A DNA stretch of 47,746 bases from Sandaracinaceae bacterium (GTDB lineage: Bacteria; Myxococcota_A; Polyangia; Polyangiales; JADJQN01): contig JADJQN010000007.1 of assembly GCA_016712745.1 (NCBI GenBank), positions 1 to 47,746 of the forward strand, in the 5' to 3' direction. The first letter of the stretch is position 1, and each line of letters begins with the position of its first letter. Under the pieces are notes generated by a model that saw only the letters and a list, made by a program, of their open reading frames with translations, was not told where the DNA came from and searched no databases. Of the stretch, positions 1 to 10,191 are shown one piece after another. Position numbers and translations under genes: made by a program.

Positions 1-239
1 CGATCGAAAGCGGTGGGAAGGAAGATTCAGAGGACCACGGCGTCGAACTTCACATCATCGAGCGCGAGAAATTATCACGCAGATAGGGATGCCGGAGCAC
101 ACCTCGCTGTGTACCAGCTTTCTCCACCTCGATGCCGAAGCCGAACCGCAGACCGCAGACCTCATTGACAGAACAAGGCACGCGGCCCCGAGGTCGTCGC
201 GCGGACCTGGGCTGGCAAGACTTCAAAAGGACATCCGCT

Positions 240-3200
240 CATCGATCTCACAGCATTGCGGCTTGACCCGAATGGCGCAGGTCTGCCGACGTGCTGTCGC
301 TTGACGTGATCGATCAGGCGCTGAGGCAGAGCGGCCGCATTGTTCTCGAAGGGCCCGCCAAAGCCGCGGAAAGACCACGACACTGATACAGCTCGCGCAA
401 CGCGCTGCGCACCTCAAACACACCGTTCATGATCGAACTTCCTGCGTGGACGTCATCGCACCGAGGAATTCTCGGGCCACATTGCCGGCATGCCCGCATT
501 CCAGGCCGAAGGTCTGGCGGCCGCCGACCTTGCGCGCGCGTGCAGCAGACGGACCCTTTCCTGTTCTTGTTGAACGGCTGGGATGAAATCGCGGAGTCAA
601 ATTCCGCGCGGGCGAACGAAAGGCCCTCCGGGAGCTGGAACCCAGGATTTCCCGAGCGCAGGCATCATCGTCGCAACGCGGACGCACCACTCCGACACCA
701 CCGCCCCACCCGGTGGGACGCGGCTACGGTGTCTGCGCCTCGACGCGAGCAGCGGGCAGCTTATCTTACAGCCCGGCTTGGCGCGAGTGCGCTGAGCTTC
801 TTGCCGAGATCAACGTTGACTCGTCGCTAGACGAACTGAAAGCTCACGCCGTTCATCCTCTCCAGGAAATCGCCACGCTGTTTTGAAGCCGGTGCCGCGA
901 TTCCCTCCACGAAAATCGGCGTCGTCGCCCAGGTTCTCCTTCTGCAAGAACAACGACATGAACACAGAAACAGCATAAGGAGCACCGATCTTCGGCCTAC
1001 TCTCGCTACCGACGTCGCAAACGTGCTTTCGCGCTCTGGCCAGATCGAGCGGGTAGGAGCGCCAGCGGTCCTCGCGACGCTCACGGCCCACCACGTTCTT
1101 GAGCGCGTCGACTACCCGCAAACGGCGTTTCGTTTCGAGCATCAGCAGCTTCAGGAGTACTACGCTGCGCTCGATGTCCGCGCACGACTGCTTGATCTGC
1201 AGAGCGGCGATGACCGTGCGACCAACCGATTCACAGCCGACTACGTGAACGATCCGGCATGGGCCGAACCGCTGCGCATGATAGCCGAGACCATTGGCGA
1301 TGCGGCCGGCGACGGCGAAACCGACAGGAGAAACACCAGTGCCGGTGGGACGTTGGTGGCGATGGCGCTCGACGTCGACCTCGTATTCGCCGGCGAGCTC
1401 GCGCGGCTTTGTGGCACAGCCGTCTGGAATGAAGTTCCGGCGCAGCCGTCGGCGAGCGCATCCGTGCCGTCTACGCGATCCGCGACGGTAGCTTTCGGCA
1501 GCATGCCATCGCCTCGGCGTCGCCACTGGCGCGGACGACCTGGCGACATCATCGTTCCCCTTCTATCGGGATAAGACCAGCAAACGCGGCCCGGCACCCA
1601 CAGGCTCTGGCCGACATCCGGACCCGTTGCTTGGACCGAAGTGACGCGAGTGTGCGCGGCTGGAGCGAGGAGGCACGAGCGGATTTCGTCTCCGAACTGC
1701 TTCATCGTAATGTCAAGGACGAGGTCGCGGTCTCCCGCAACGGAGGACGACAGTATCGCGGTTGAAGAACGCGGCGGTCTCCGGCCTCATGTGGACCGGG
1801 TCTGCGAGGCGCTGACCCGCGTCCTAGAGTCGTTAGATGCGCAGACATTCGAGGAGGTCGCGCGCAAGAACGCCGACCAACTGCCCGCGGCGCTCAGACC
1901 CAAAGAAATCGCCGCGGTGCGCAATTTCATCAAGACCACCACCGACCATCCCGCGCGCCTGCGAACCGCGCTCAATCTGATCGATCTCGGCGAGACAGGC
2001 CTGGACGGCGTCGTCAAGGATGCGTTAGCGGCGCTGTCCGGCGGCGACATGCGCAATCTGGGGCCGCACTACATCCAGCCGGCGCTTTCCAGTAATGCGC
2101 CAAATCGATCCTGCCAAGGCGAGCGAGTGGGTAGCTATCCAGGTTGGCGAGGCGTCCTCTGCGAGCAAGAGTATTGGTTGCCGTTTGCGACCACCATTCC
2201 AGACGCCCTCATCAGCAATACCTGCAACGCGTCGAGACCGAAGACCTAAAGAACCCGGGCACTTTGGCGGCATGATCTCGATCATTGTCGCACCGTTGAC
2301 GCCAATCTTGCGGCGCGCGTTTGTTTGCGAAGCTGCGCGCGCTTCGGCGCGGGGTGGATGGGGGCCTGGTGTGCCGCACGAACTTGGAGTGGCAGATAAT
2401 GCGCCAACTGGAGGCCGTGTTCCGCGGCCTTCCCGATGACATCGCGGCGGCCGGCATGCTCCCGTCCGTCACCACCGGCGATCCGCTCGACGTCAAAGTC
2501 GCAGCCGGCCTTCTAGCAGAGTCGCTAGGTCGGGATGTGGAACCGCTGTCATCGCCGACGACGACCTGCTGAAGCCGCCTTCGCGCTTATCTGAAAAGTA
2601 GCGTCGATGTCGTCCTGCGCCAGGACGACTTCAGCGGCTGGGAAAGCCAACCTGGCCTCGTCGATCGCCCAAGTCGGAAAACCCGAAGACATGGTGGACC
2701 TGGTGAGGCTCATCCGCGCCGACATCGAGCGGGTACGCCGCGGCCGGGCCGCGCATTCAGCAGGCGACCGCGGACCTCGCGGCCATGGTGGAGCCAGGAG
2801 CTACGCCAACTGGCACATCGCCGCCGTCATGGACCTCAACGGTGCCGGTGCCGAGCAGGTGCTCACCGACCTGCTTCCCCGAGCCGGAATACCGCGCCGA
2901 GGCTGCCGCGATGGCGCGCGCGACTTCGTGCCAAAATTGGAGCGTATCTTCGATCGGACGTTCCGCTACGACTTGATGTGGGCCGCACGCGAAGGTAGCA
3001 CTCCGCCGCCCGGCGACAACCAGCGGCGCACACGCTTCGCCGCCACACTCGATGCTGAAATCGGCGCGAGAGCAGAACCCGAAGGAAACCCGGCGAAGGG
3101 CTGAAAGAGCTCGCAAAGTCGCTTGCCGCGATTGATGGCCGTGGTTACGCCTCAGCAGTGCTCGACGTGATTGCCATGCCCGGCCAATGGGACCAATACA

Positions 3201-4139
3201 CATGTCTCGACGCCGCCGAACGCTTGCTGATGGCGGGTGTCGTCCTGCCCGCTACCACCGCATTCGCGCTCGTCGATTCCATCGTTGAGCGAACGGAGAA
3301 ATGGACGCAGGATTCAGACAGGCACCTTCTGCGCCGCATCCTGCGCTCTGCCCGTTCGTCGACGACCCCGCGGCCGGGATTGCCAAGATGCGCGACGTGC
3401 TCGGCAAGCGGCGATTAGGGGGGTATGAACTGCGCGAGCTTGTCACCGCTCTCGGCGAGATCCGATCGGATGCCGCAGTTGATCTCCTGTACGAGCTCGC
3501 GTCCGATGCAGCGAACTTCGAGCAGTGCGAGGACAACTTCATCAATGCCTTCGCTGCACTCGACGCGCCGCGCGTGCACGAGCTTCTCGTGGGTATTGTC
3601 GATCCGAATGTTCGCGGCATCGCGCTGGCGCACCGTCCTCACCGCGAGGACGTGCTGGTCACGCGGCTCGCGGAGCTGTCCCAGCGCAGGCCAGAGGTGG
3701 CTGCACGGCTGCGGGATTTGTGTGAACGCGATCTGCCGGAACTCAATCGGCACGTCCTCTCGAAAGTAATGAACTGGCTCGGAACGCCCGAAGCTCTAGC
3801 CGCCAATCTGAACCTGATTGATGACGCCAAGCCATCGCCGGTTCCGCGAGGCATTTGGGACCAACTCGAAACCGCTTTCGTCGAGCGACGACCTTACGGG
3901 CGAACTCCCAACGCCTTCACGCAACACTCAAGGGCCTCAAACGAAATACGCGTCCAGCTGTTCAGGATGGCGATGGGGACGAAAAACGACGGAAGTCTGC
4001 CTTCATGCTTCTCGGTCAAATCGAGGAATGGCGCTTGGAGCACGGCAGGCCGACGGGTGAACCGCGTCACCCCGATCTTGCATCCGGTCAATCTTGGCCG
4101 CCCGAGGAGTCCTTCGTTCTCAGAACGAGTAGTTCGTAA
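240..4139 (+). pseudogene. NACHT NTPase with C-terminal HEAT-like region, frameshifted remnant
   Basis: The reading frame changes many times, but the pieces in order make one protein. A P-loop lies at about 350-376 (GPA, then GKTTTLIQLAQR after one frame correction). A NACHT-type Walker B, FLFLLNGWDEIAE, lies at about 553-597. The end of the NACHT/winged-helix part, FRFEHQQLQEYYAALD, is at about 1130-1180. A long helical region follows (for example 3400-3860, ELRELVTALGEIRSDAAVDLL), and the terminus has LLGQIEEWRLEHGRP followed by GEPRHP (about 4013-4075). NACHT-HEAT proteins are STAND-type NTPases, several of which are known phage sensors. The start is uncertain because the first 300 bases also lack a clean frame. 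More than eight frame changes make it non-functional as written. Its position next to a restriction cluster supports a defence role. The family call is firm; whether the gene is truly dead is not. Confidence 0.75.
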
Positions 4140-4202
4140 GCGTCCGGCGCCGAGTTGCTGCGAGCATTGGAGTGCGCGTGGGCCGTCGGGCAGCGTTGTG
4201 GC

Positions 4203-4412
4203 ATGGAGAGCACAGCGATCAATCGGGGCGAACTGGGCGAGCATTATGCGCGTGTGCTGGCCGAGCGGACACGGACGGGCGCGAGCATGCGCGAAGCGTC
4301 GTGGGGCTGCGGTGTCACGCCGGCGACGCTCTACGCTTGGCGTCGTCGGCTGCGTGAGTGTGAGCGTGGCGAGGCGCCGGGCGGCCTGATTGCAGTCGAC
4401 GTCGTGCGCGGC
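4203..4412 (+). pseudogene. IS66-type TnpA-like helix-turn-helix remnant
   Basis: About 70 residues starting MESTAINRGELGEHYARV contain the pattern of the small accessory protein of IS66-family elements: a helix-turn-helix segment SMREASWGCGVTPATLYAWRRRL followed by a short strand ending LIAVDVV. After 4412 the frame continues only as Arg/Ser-rich sequence that overlaps the 3' end of the opposite-strand PLD gene, so the usual C-terminal half is missing, as are tnpB and tnpC. It sits between the NACHT remnant and the PLD-like gene and may have truncated the latter. A chromosomal HTH protein is the alternative. Confidence 0.5.
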
Positions 4413-4438
4413 GTCACTGCGTTTTCCCGGCCGCCATG

Positions 4439-5318
4439 TCAGTCGTCCCGGCCTCGGAAGCAAAGCTTGCACGGCTTCGTCTCCAAGCCGACTTGCTGCG
4501 CCGCGGACTTGAGGATCCGCAGATCGTCGTGACGCGGGCGCGGGACTGCGACCAACGACGACTTCTCCGTCTTTGTCCAGATGTGACAACTGACTCTGTG
4601 GAGCTTGTGATCTCGAGCACCGCCAGCCTTGTGGTTCATCAGATATCCACCAGGGTGGGCAAGGAGCCAGGCGTTCCACTCGTCAAGCGCGCCCGGGTCA
4701 ACCTCCGTTCCTCGCAGTCTGAGGAACTCGTCCCCGAGTCGACGACCACAAAGGGCGGATGCGGCGCCCCCTGCGATGTCAGATGGTTGGGGCCATTCGA
4801 AGCGCGGCCGCTCGAACTCCATCTGCTGTGGGGGAACTTGCCTCAGCTTCTCCATGTCGGACTTGCTGATAGGCACTGACTCGCATTCGATGCGGCGAAA
4901 CTGTTCGACCAGGGCTTGCACCAGATCCGAATCGTCAGTCCGCACTCCGAGTTCCCACACGTCACCGCTGAACGCGCGCTCGGACAGGTTCGCAGATCCT
5001 AAAACGGCGACATCGTCAACGATGTAGAGCTTTGCATGGCATGCGCGGTGGCGGCGCACTTTCTCCGATCCGAATTGACGGATTAGTTGATCTGCGAGTC
5101 AGGATCAACGTAGCATCCGTGACCAAAGTTGAAGTCGAGAATCACGGTGACCTCACATCCGAACGCCTTCGGTCGCCGCAGAAGTGTTTCGAGGGTCCGC
5201 TTTCGACGTTTGCGCCCAAGCTCCAAGTGGTGATTAAGCAACGACGTTCGATGGCGCTGCAGAGCCGCCGTACCTCATCACCGATTTGCCGTCCCGTAAG
5301 GATTCGTGTCGTCGCCAT
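4439..5318 (-). CDS. Phospholipase D-like (HKD) nuclease-family protein, frameshifted
   Basis: The start is ATG at 5318 (MATTRILTGRQIGDEVRRL). After about 60 residues the frame breaks near 5160, continues as VTVILDFNFGHGCYVDP and breaks again near 5060. It then gives the diagnostic HKD motif HAKLYIVDDVAVLGSANLSERAF at about 4970-5040, where H, K, D and the GSxN context form the PLD catalytic half-site. Only one HKD is visible; the family often works as a dimer or with a second degenerate motif. The C-terminus after WNAWLLAHPGGYL is probably out of frame and may be cut by the IS66-like remnant. It is the last gene of the minus-strand defence operon, 59 bases after the helicase. A nuclease or DNA-end-processing role is inferred from the neighbourhood. 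Confidence 0.65.
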
Positions 5319-5377
5319 GGCGGAGCATCCCATTCCACTGTGGGTCAAGCCAATCTGCCACCCTTGAACAATGTCGA

Positions 5378-7443
5378 CTAGGCGCTTCGCGGGGCCATTT
5401 GCTGCGCAACCAGATCAGCAAGGAATTCTGACGCAGGCTCGCAAGCAGTGACGAACAATTGATCTCGCGCCCGCGTGCAGGCCACGTACAGCAGATGGCG
5501 CTCCGTCTCGTAGACCTCGCGCAAGTCGCCGTCGTCGCCGACGGATGTGATCCGCGACTGGAGGGGAATGATCTCGTCGTCACAAGCCATGACGGCGACC
5601 GCGCGGAACTCGAGGCCCTTGGCGAGATGCATCGTGCCCAGGGATACCTGATGCGACGTGGTCTCGACGTTTGCGTCGAGGAGTTTGTACGCGAGTTTCG
5701 CAGCCTTCACGGCGGCGACGGCTCGATCGATCTCAGCGTCGGAACGAACGAACACGCCGATCTCGTGCGGGACGACGCCGTCTTTGATTCGGTCCTTGAG
5801 CCAGTTCGCAACCGCATCGCACTCGGCCGCTTCGCTTTCGAGCACGAGCACAACGGCGCCGGGCCGTTGAACACGGAGACCGTGCCGCGGCGTTCTTCGG
5901 TGAGCCCGTCCGTGTCGGTGAGCGTGGGATCGAGCAGCCGATCCGCCTGGGATCGAATCTGGTGTGATGTGCGGTAGTTCACGCGCAGTGTGCGCGAGCG
6001 GCCACGAACATCCACGCCGAGTGACTTCCACGAGAACGGCTGTTGGAAGATGCGCTGACCAAGGTCGCCGGCGAAGAAAAGGCCGTTCGGGCGGTCGGCG
6101 CCGAGCGCGGCAAGGAAGCGCAACTGTGCCACGCTCACGTCTTGCGCTTCGTCGATCACGGCGAAATCGAACACTGGCTTCTTCACTCGGGTCATTGCGC
6201 TTGCCAAGGCCGTGAACATCTCCGACGTCGTCTTGAGATTGCGCTTTCGCAGCGAGGCGTGGACACGCTCGAAGATCGACCACAGCACACGACGTTGAGG
6301 CTCCGGCAACCGGGTTTTTCGTCCGAGCCGCGCCACGTCGCGGTACGCATCCCACGAACGGATCTGCCAAGCATCGATGACGTGCTCCCACTCGGTCACC
6401 AAGAAGTGCGTGCTGAACTTGCGGTCGGGTTCGGATGCGGCGGACTCCTTGATGAGTTGGAGCAGCGTCGCGCGGTCGGCAAGTGCGACGGGTCCGATCT
6501 GCGCCTTGTGCAGCCGAGCGCCAACGGCGTCCAACGCCTCCACATCGATGCGCTCCGCAAGGCGGGGTTCGTTGCCGAGAAGCCGCTTGAGCTTCGTGTG
6601 CAGAGCTCGTGCGAGCGTGTCAGAGAACGTCGTCAGCAGAACGCGAGCGTTCGAATGCGCGCGAGCAAGATGGGCCGCACGGTGAACGGCGACGATCGTC
6701 TTGCCCGTTCCTGCGGAACCGGCGACACGCGCCGGGCCGGCGTAGTCGCGTTCGACCCATTGCCGCTGCTCCGGGTGGAGGAAGACAGTCCATTTGTCCC
6801 ACGGGAACTCCAGCGCGCGCTCGAGTTCCTCGACGTTCGTCATCACGCGGAATCGTCGAAGCGCGTCGGGGTGATCGAACGGACTTGCATCGGACGCCAC
6901 CGGCTGTGCGATCTTGGGCTTGCCGCCAGTCGCGATTTCGAGAAGCGCCTCCGCGGCTTCGGATGGAAGATGACCCGCTACGGCGAGCAGCGTGTCTTCG
7001 GTTGCGCCACGCACGTCCGCGAGCCATTCGGCCGGCACGCCGTAGCCGAGGAGATGCTCATCCGAGACGCGTTCAAACAGCGGCGCCTTCGTGGCCGGGG
7101 CGTCGGGCGCGCGCGCGACTTCCGATTGAACGAAGACCGGAACGACAACCTCTTTGACCGTCTCTCGGATCTCGACAAGTTGCGCCGCGCCCGTCTTCGG
7201 GTGCGTCTCAAGTCGCCGTCGCTCCGCCCAGTCGTACGCCTTGTCGTGGTGGCCGACGAAACAGAGAAGCAAGCTCGCGTCGTTGCGGTGGACAATGAGC
7301 CGCAAGTCGCGGCCGACGCGCACCGACCAGAAGTTCTTGTCGCGCGCGCGGTCGAGCTTGTGGAGCGAATGCCCTGGGCTCGCGGGGTCGCCGGTCAGGC
7401 GGGCGAGGCTGTCCGTGAACGTATCCGCGATGCGGAACTCCAG
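5378..7443 (-). CDS. UvrD/Rep-family SF1 helicase with RelE/ParE-like N-terminus, one frameshift
   Basis: The N-terminal roughly 75 residues (DTFTDSLARLTGDP, then VRVGRDLRLIVHR, then FVGHHDKAYDWAERR) follow the RelE/ParE fold pattern. The SF1 helicase motifs come next: Walker A GSAGTGKT, motif II FAVIDEAQD, motif III GLFFAGDLGQRIFQQ, motif IV LRVNYRTSHQIRSQ. After a frame change near 5860 come GTMHLAKGLEFRAVAVM and the motif VI region ERHLLYVACTRARDQL. It is therefore an ATP-dependent 3'-5' DNA helicase of the UvrD class. The start is unclear: the frame opens with CTG at 7443, seven bases after the mod stop, and the first common start codon is GTG at 7323, which would cut the RelE-like part. 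It belongs to the res-mod operon and probably has an accessory defence or repair role. Confidence 0.8.
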
Positions 7444-7450
7444 CGTCGCC

Positions 7451-10191
7451 TCAGATCCTGAAACCAGCCTTCATGACCTCGTCGCCGAGGTGATTGATGA
7501 CCTTGACGGCGATGCGGCCGCTTCGGCTTCTCGAAGGGGCGCGACGTATCACTGTGGAGCGTCGCCCATGCATCGGGGTCGATCTCGGCCTTGAGCGTAG
7601 TCTTGAGCGAGCTGTAGGGGTCGTTCGCGCCGAGGAAGTAGGCGTGGCGGACGAAGAAGCTCTCCTCGTTGTAGTCGGTGTCGATGAACCAGCAGGCGAT
7701 GCCGTCGGCGCCGTCGCTGACGACCTCGCCGGTCTGCGGCTTGAAGACGTCGACGCCCTTCACCTTCACGCGCAGGCGGCCGTCCCTCTCGGTGAGCAGA
7801 TCGATGTCGGGCTCGCCGAATATCACGAACAGGTTGCCCTTGCCCGTGTTCTTGAGGTCGTCCGCCATGTGCAGGTCGGCGTTCATGCGCGCCTTGAGCA
7901 CCGGCAATCGGCCGAGCTTCGTGAACTCCGTGGTGTGCGCCTCGTAGTTGAACGCGCACGAGATCAGCACGTCGAAGCCCGCATCGCCGGCCTCGCGAGC
8001 TGCGGCGACCAAGTCCGCGCGCTGCACGGTGCCGAACTCTGGCCCGATGAAGATCGCCGCGCGCTTCTCGGCGTCGCCCTCGAGGTAGCGTCCCTCGCCG
8101 CACACCATGTTGCCCGGCCACGGAACGAGCGACGTGAAGGTGATCCGGTCTTCCTTGTGCGCCTGCTGCACGCCGGCGGTCTTGAGGTTCTCCAGGATCA
8201 TCTGGGGAAACGTCTGCTTCGCCGTGTACTCGGGACTGCGCTGAGCCGCGATGTCGACCAGGTCGTCGTTCTCGTCGACCGCCAGCATGCGATGCGGGCT
8301 CAGGCTCTCGACCGTGAAGGGTCCGGCGACGCGGACGCGCTTCTTGTCCTCGTAGGGCTTGTCGTAGAGGAACTCGAAGTCGGCCTTCGCTGCGATCGAC
8401 GCGTCGATCTCCTTTTGCCGCGCGATGCGCGCCTCCCACCAGTCGGCGTGCAGCTTCTTCGCTGCGTCCGACCATTTGGCGTCGGCCTCGCGCGGAATCT
8501 CCCAGTCGGCCCAGGTCTTCTTGAGCGCAGCGTTCAGCTGCTCGCGCAAAGGCTCCAGCTTGGCCTGCCACTGGTCCCAGATGACATCAATCTCGGCGTT
8601 GTTGGCGATGGACTTCAGCGTGATGTGCGGCACGCGCTCATAGACGAAGCCGTGGCGGACATTGCCGTGGACGGGCTGCGAGCTGGGGGCCGTTCGCGAT
8701 ACTTCAGCTTCCTTCTGCTGCCCGTCGCGGGAATCGGCGAGCAGGTAATAGGGGTAGCGGGCGCCCATGATGCGGGCGCGGGCGAGCGCGAGCGCAACGC
8801 GCGAGGTGTCGATCGTGATCCAGCGGCGGCCCCATTGCTCGGCGACGGTGGCGGTGGTGCCGGAACCGCAGGTCGGGTCGAGCACGAGGTCGCCGGGGTC
8901 GGTGGCCATCAGAAGGCAGCGCTCGACACCCGTGTGGAGTTTCAACCACGTAGACTTGGTTGGTCCCCGATCGCCCCAAATGTCGGCTCGCCACCTGGTT
9001 CGAGTCTTCCAAAAACGGGATACTCCAAGCGGCGCCCGATATATCGAAAAGCCCGTCAGGCTTTTTAACGCAGACGCCATCAGGACCCAAACCCCACTGC
9101 TGGTTCGCACGCCACATTGCAATCCGGCCCGAAACTCGTTGAACCTGCTTGGGTCGCTTGCACTGATGAGGTCACGAGCGGGAATTGACGCGCGCCCATT
9201 TTCCTCGCGGTCTTCTGATTCGCATCTCCTGGCTGAGAGTTCGACAAGCTTGTCGCAAACGCAGTCTCGGAATGACATGCGTGGCCAGCATCCGGATCCT
9301 TCGGTGAAGATCGTCGATATTTGGTGCTCTCTACGATCTTTTGGCAATACCAGAAATCGTAATCGAACGCGTTGTTTCCCAGGAGGCCCGGCCGCTTTTT
9401 CTTGAAACGATAATTGACACGAAATTTCGCTCCCCGAACACCTCATCCATCAACGCCCGCACGCGATGCACATTTTCATCACCAATCTGCACGAAGATGG
9501 AGCCGGACTCCGCGAGCAGGTCGCGGGCGACAGTGAGACGATCGCGCAGGTAGGTCAGGTAGCTGTGGATCCCATCCCGCCAAGTATCGCGAAACGCCTT
9601 CACCTGCTCCGGCTCGCGCGTGATGTGCCCTGCGTTGCCGTCCTTCACGTCGCGGCTGGTCGTTGACCACTGAAAGTTGCTGTTGAACTTGATGCCGTAG
9701 GGCGGATCGAAATAGATGCACTGCACCTTGCCGCGCAGGCCCTCGCGCTCGGCCAGACTGGCCATCACCTGCAGCGAATCGCCGAGGATCATGCGGTTCG
9801 ACCAGTTCTGGTCGTGCTGATAGAACTCGGTCTTGTCCGCGCCCTCGGGGATGCCGTTGAAGTCGGCGAACAGGTCGGCCTGCACCGGCGCTTCCGCCTC
9901 CGCCCGCTCGCGGCTCCGGCGCAGCAGGTCGTCGATCAGCACCTTCGGGTGCACCTTCTCCTGGATGTAGAGCGGCGGCGCGTGAACGACGAGGTCGCTC
10001 CAGTCCTGCTCGTCCTTGCCGCGCCACACGAGCTGCGGGTCGAGGTCCCTGTTGCGCGGATAGCGCAACTGCACCGGCCGTTCCTCGTCGGCCTTCATCA
10101 CGGGCTGGAACTCCGCCGTCGGGATATTCTTTCGCTTGTCCGCGTCGTGGCGCAGAGCCTCCACGGATTTGGGGGTGTTGCTCTTGGCCAT
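7451..10191 (-). CDS. mod: Type III restriction-modification methyltransferase subunit Mod, frameshifted
   Basis: The start is ATG at 10191 (MAKSNTPKSVEALRH). This is an N6-adenine methyltransferase of the beta class: catalytic motif IV DPPYGIKFN at residues 162-170 comes before the SAM-binding motif I DPTCGSGTTATVAEQWGRRW (about 8840-8895). The region between them, the target-recognition part, is broken between about 9400 and 8950; a second frame restores PGLLGNNAFDYDFWYCQKIVE at about 9330-9385. The C-terminal domain is intact to about 7520, where another indel occurs; the correct frame then reads RIAVKVINHLGDEVM to a stop at 7451. In type III systems Mod recognises an asymmetric site and methylates one strand. 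It lies directly after res and before the helicase in one operon. The family is clear; function as written is doubtful. Confidence 0.9.

Noticed and set aside
6043..7461. 472-codon plus-strand open frame opposite the helicase gene
   Set aside because: Antisense shadow in GC-rich DNA; Arg/Glu-rich and without recognisable motifs, whereas the minus strand has all SF1 helicase motifs.
7494..9068. 524-codon plus-strand open frame opposite mod
   Set aside because: Antisense shadow; the minus strand encodes the methyltransferase motif and C-terminal domain.
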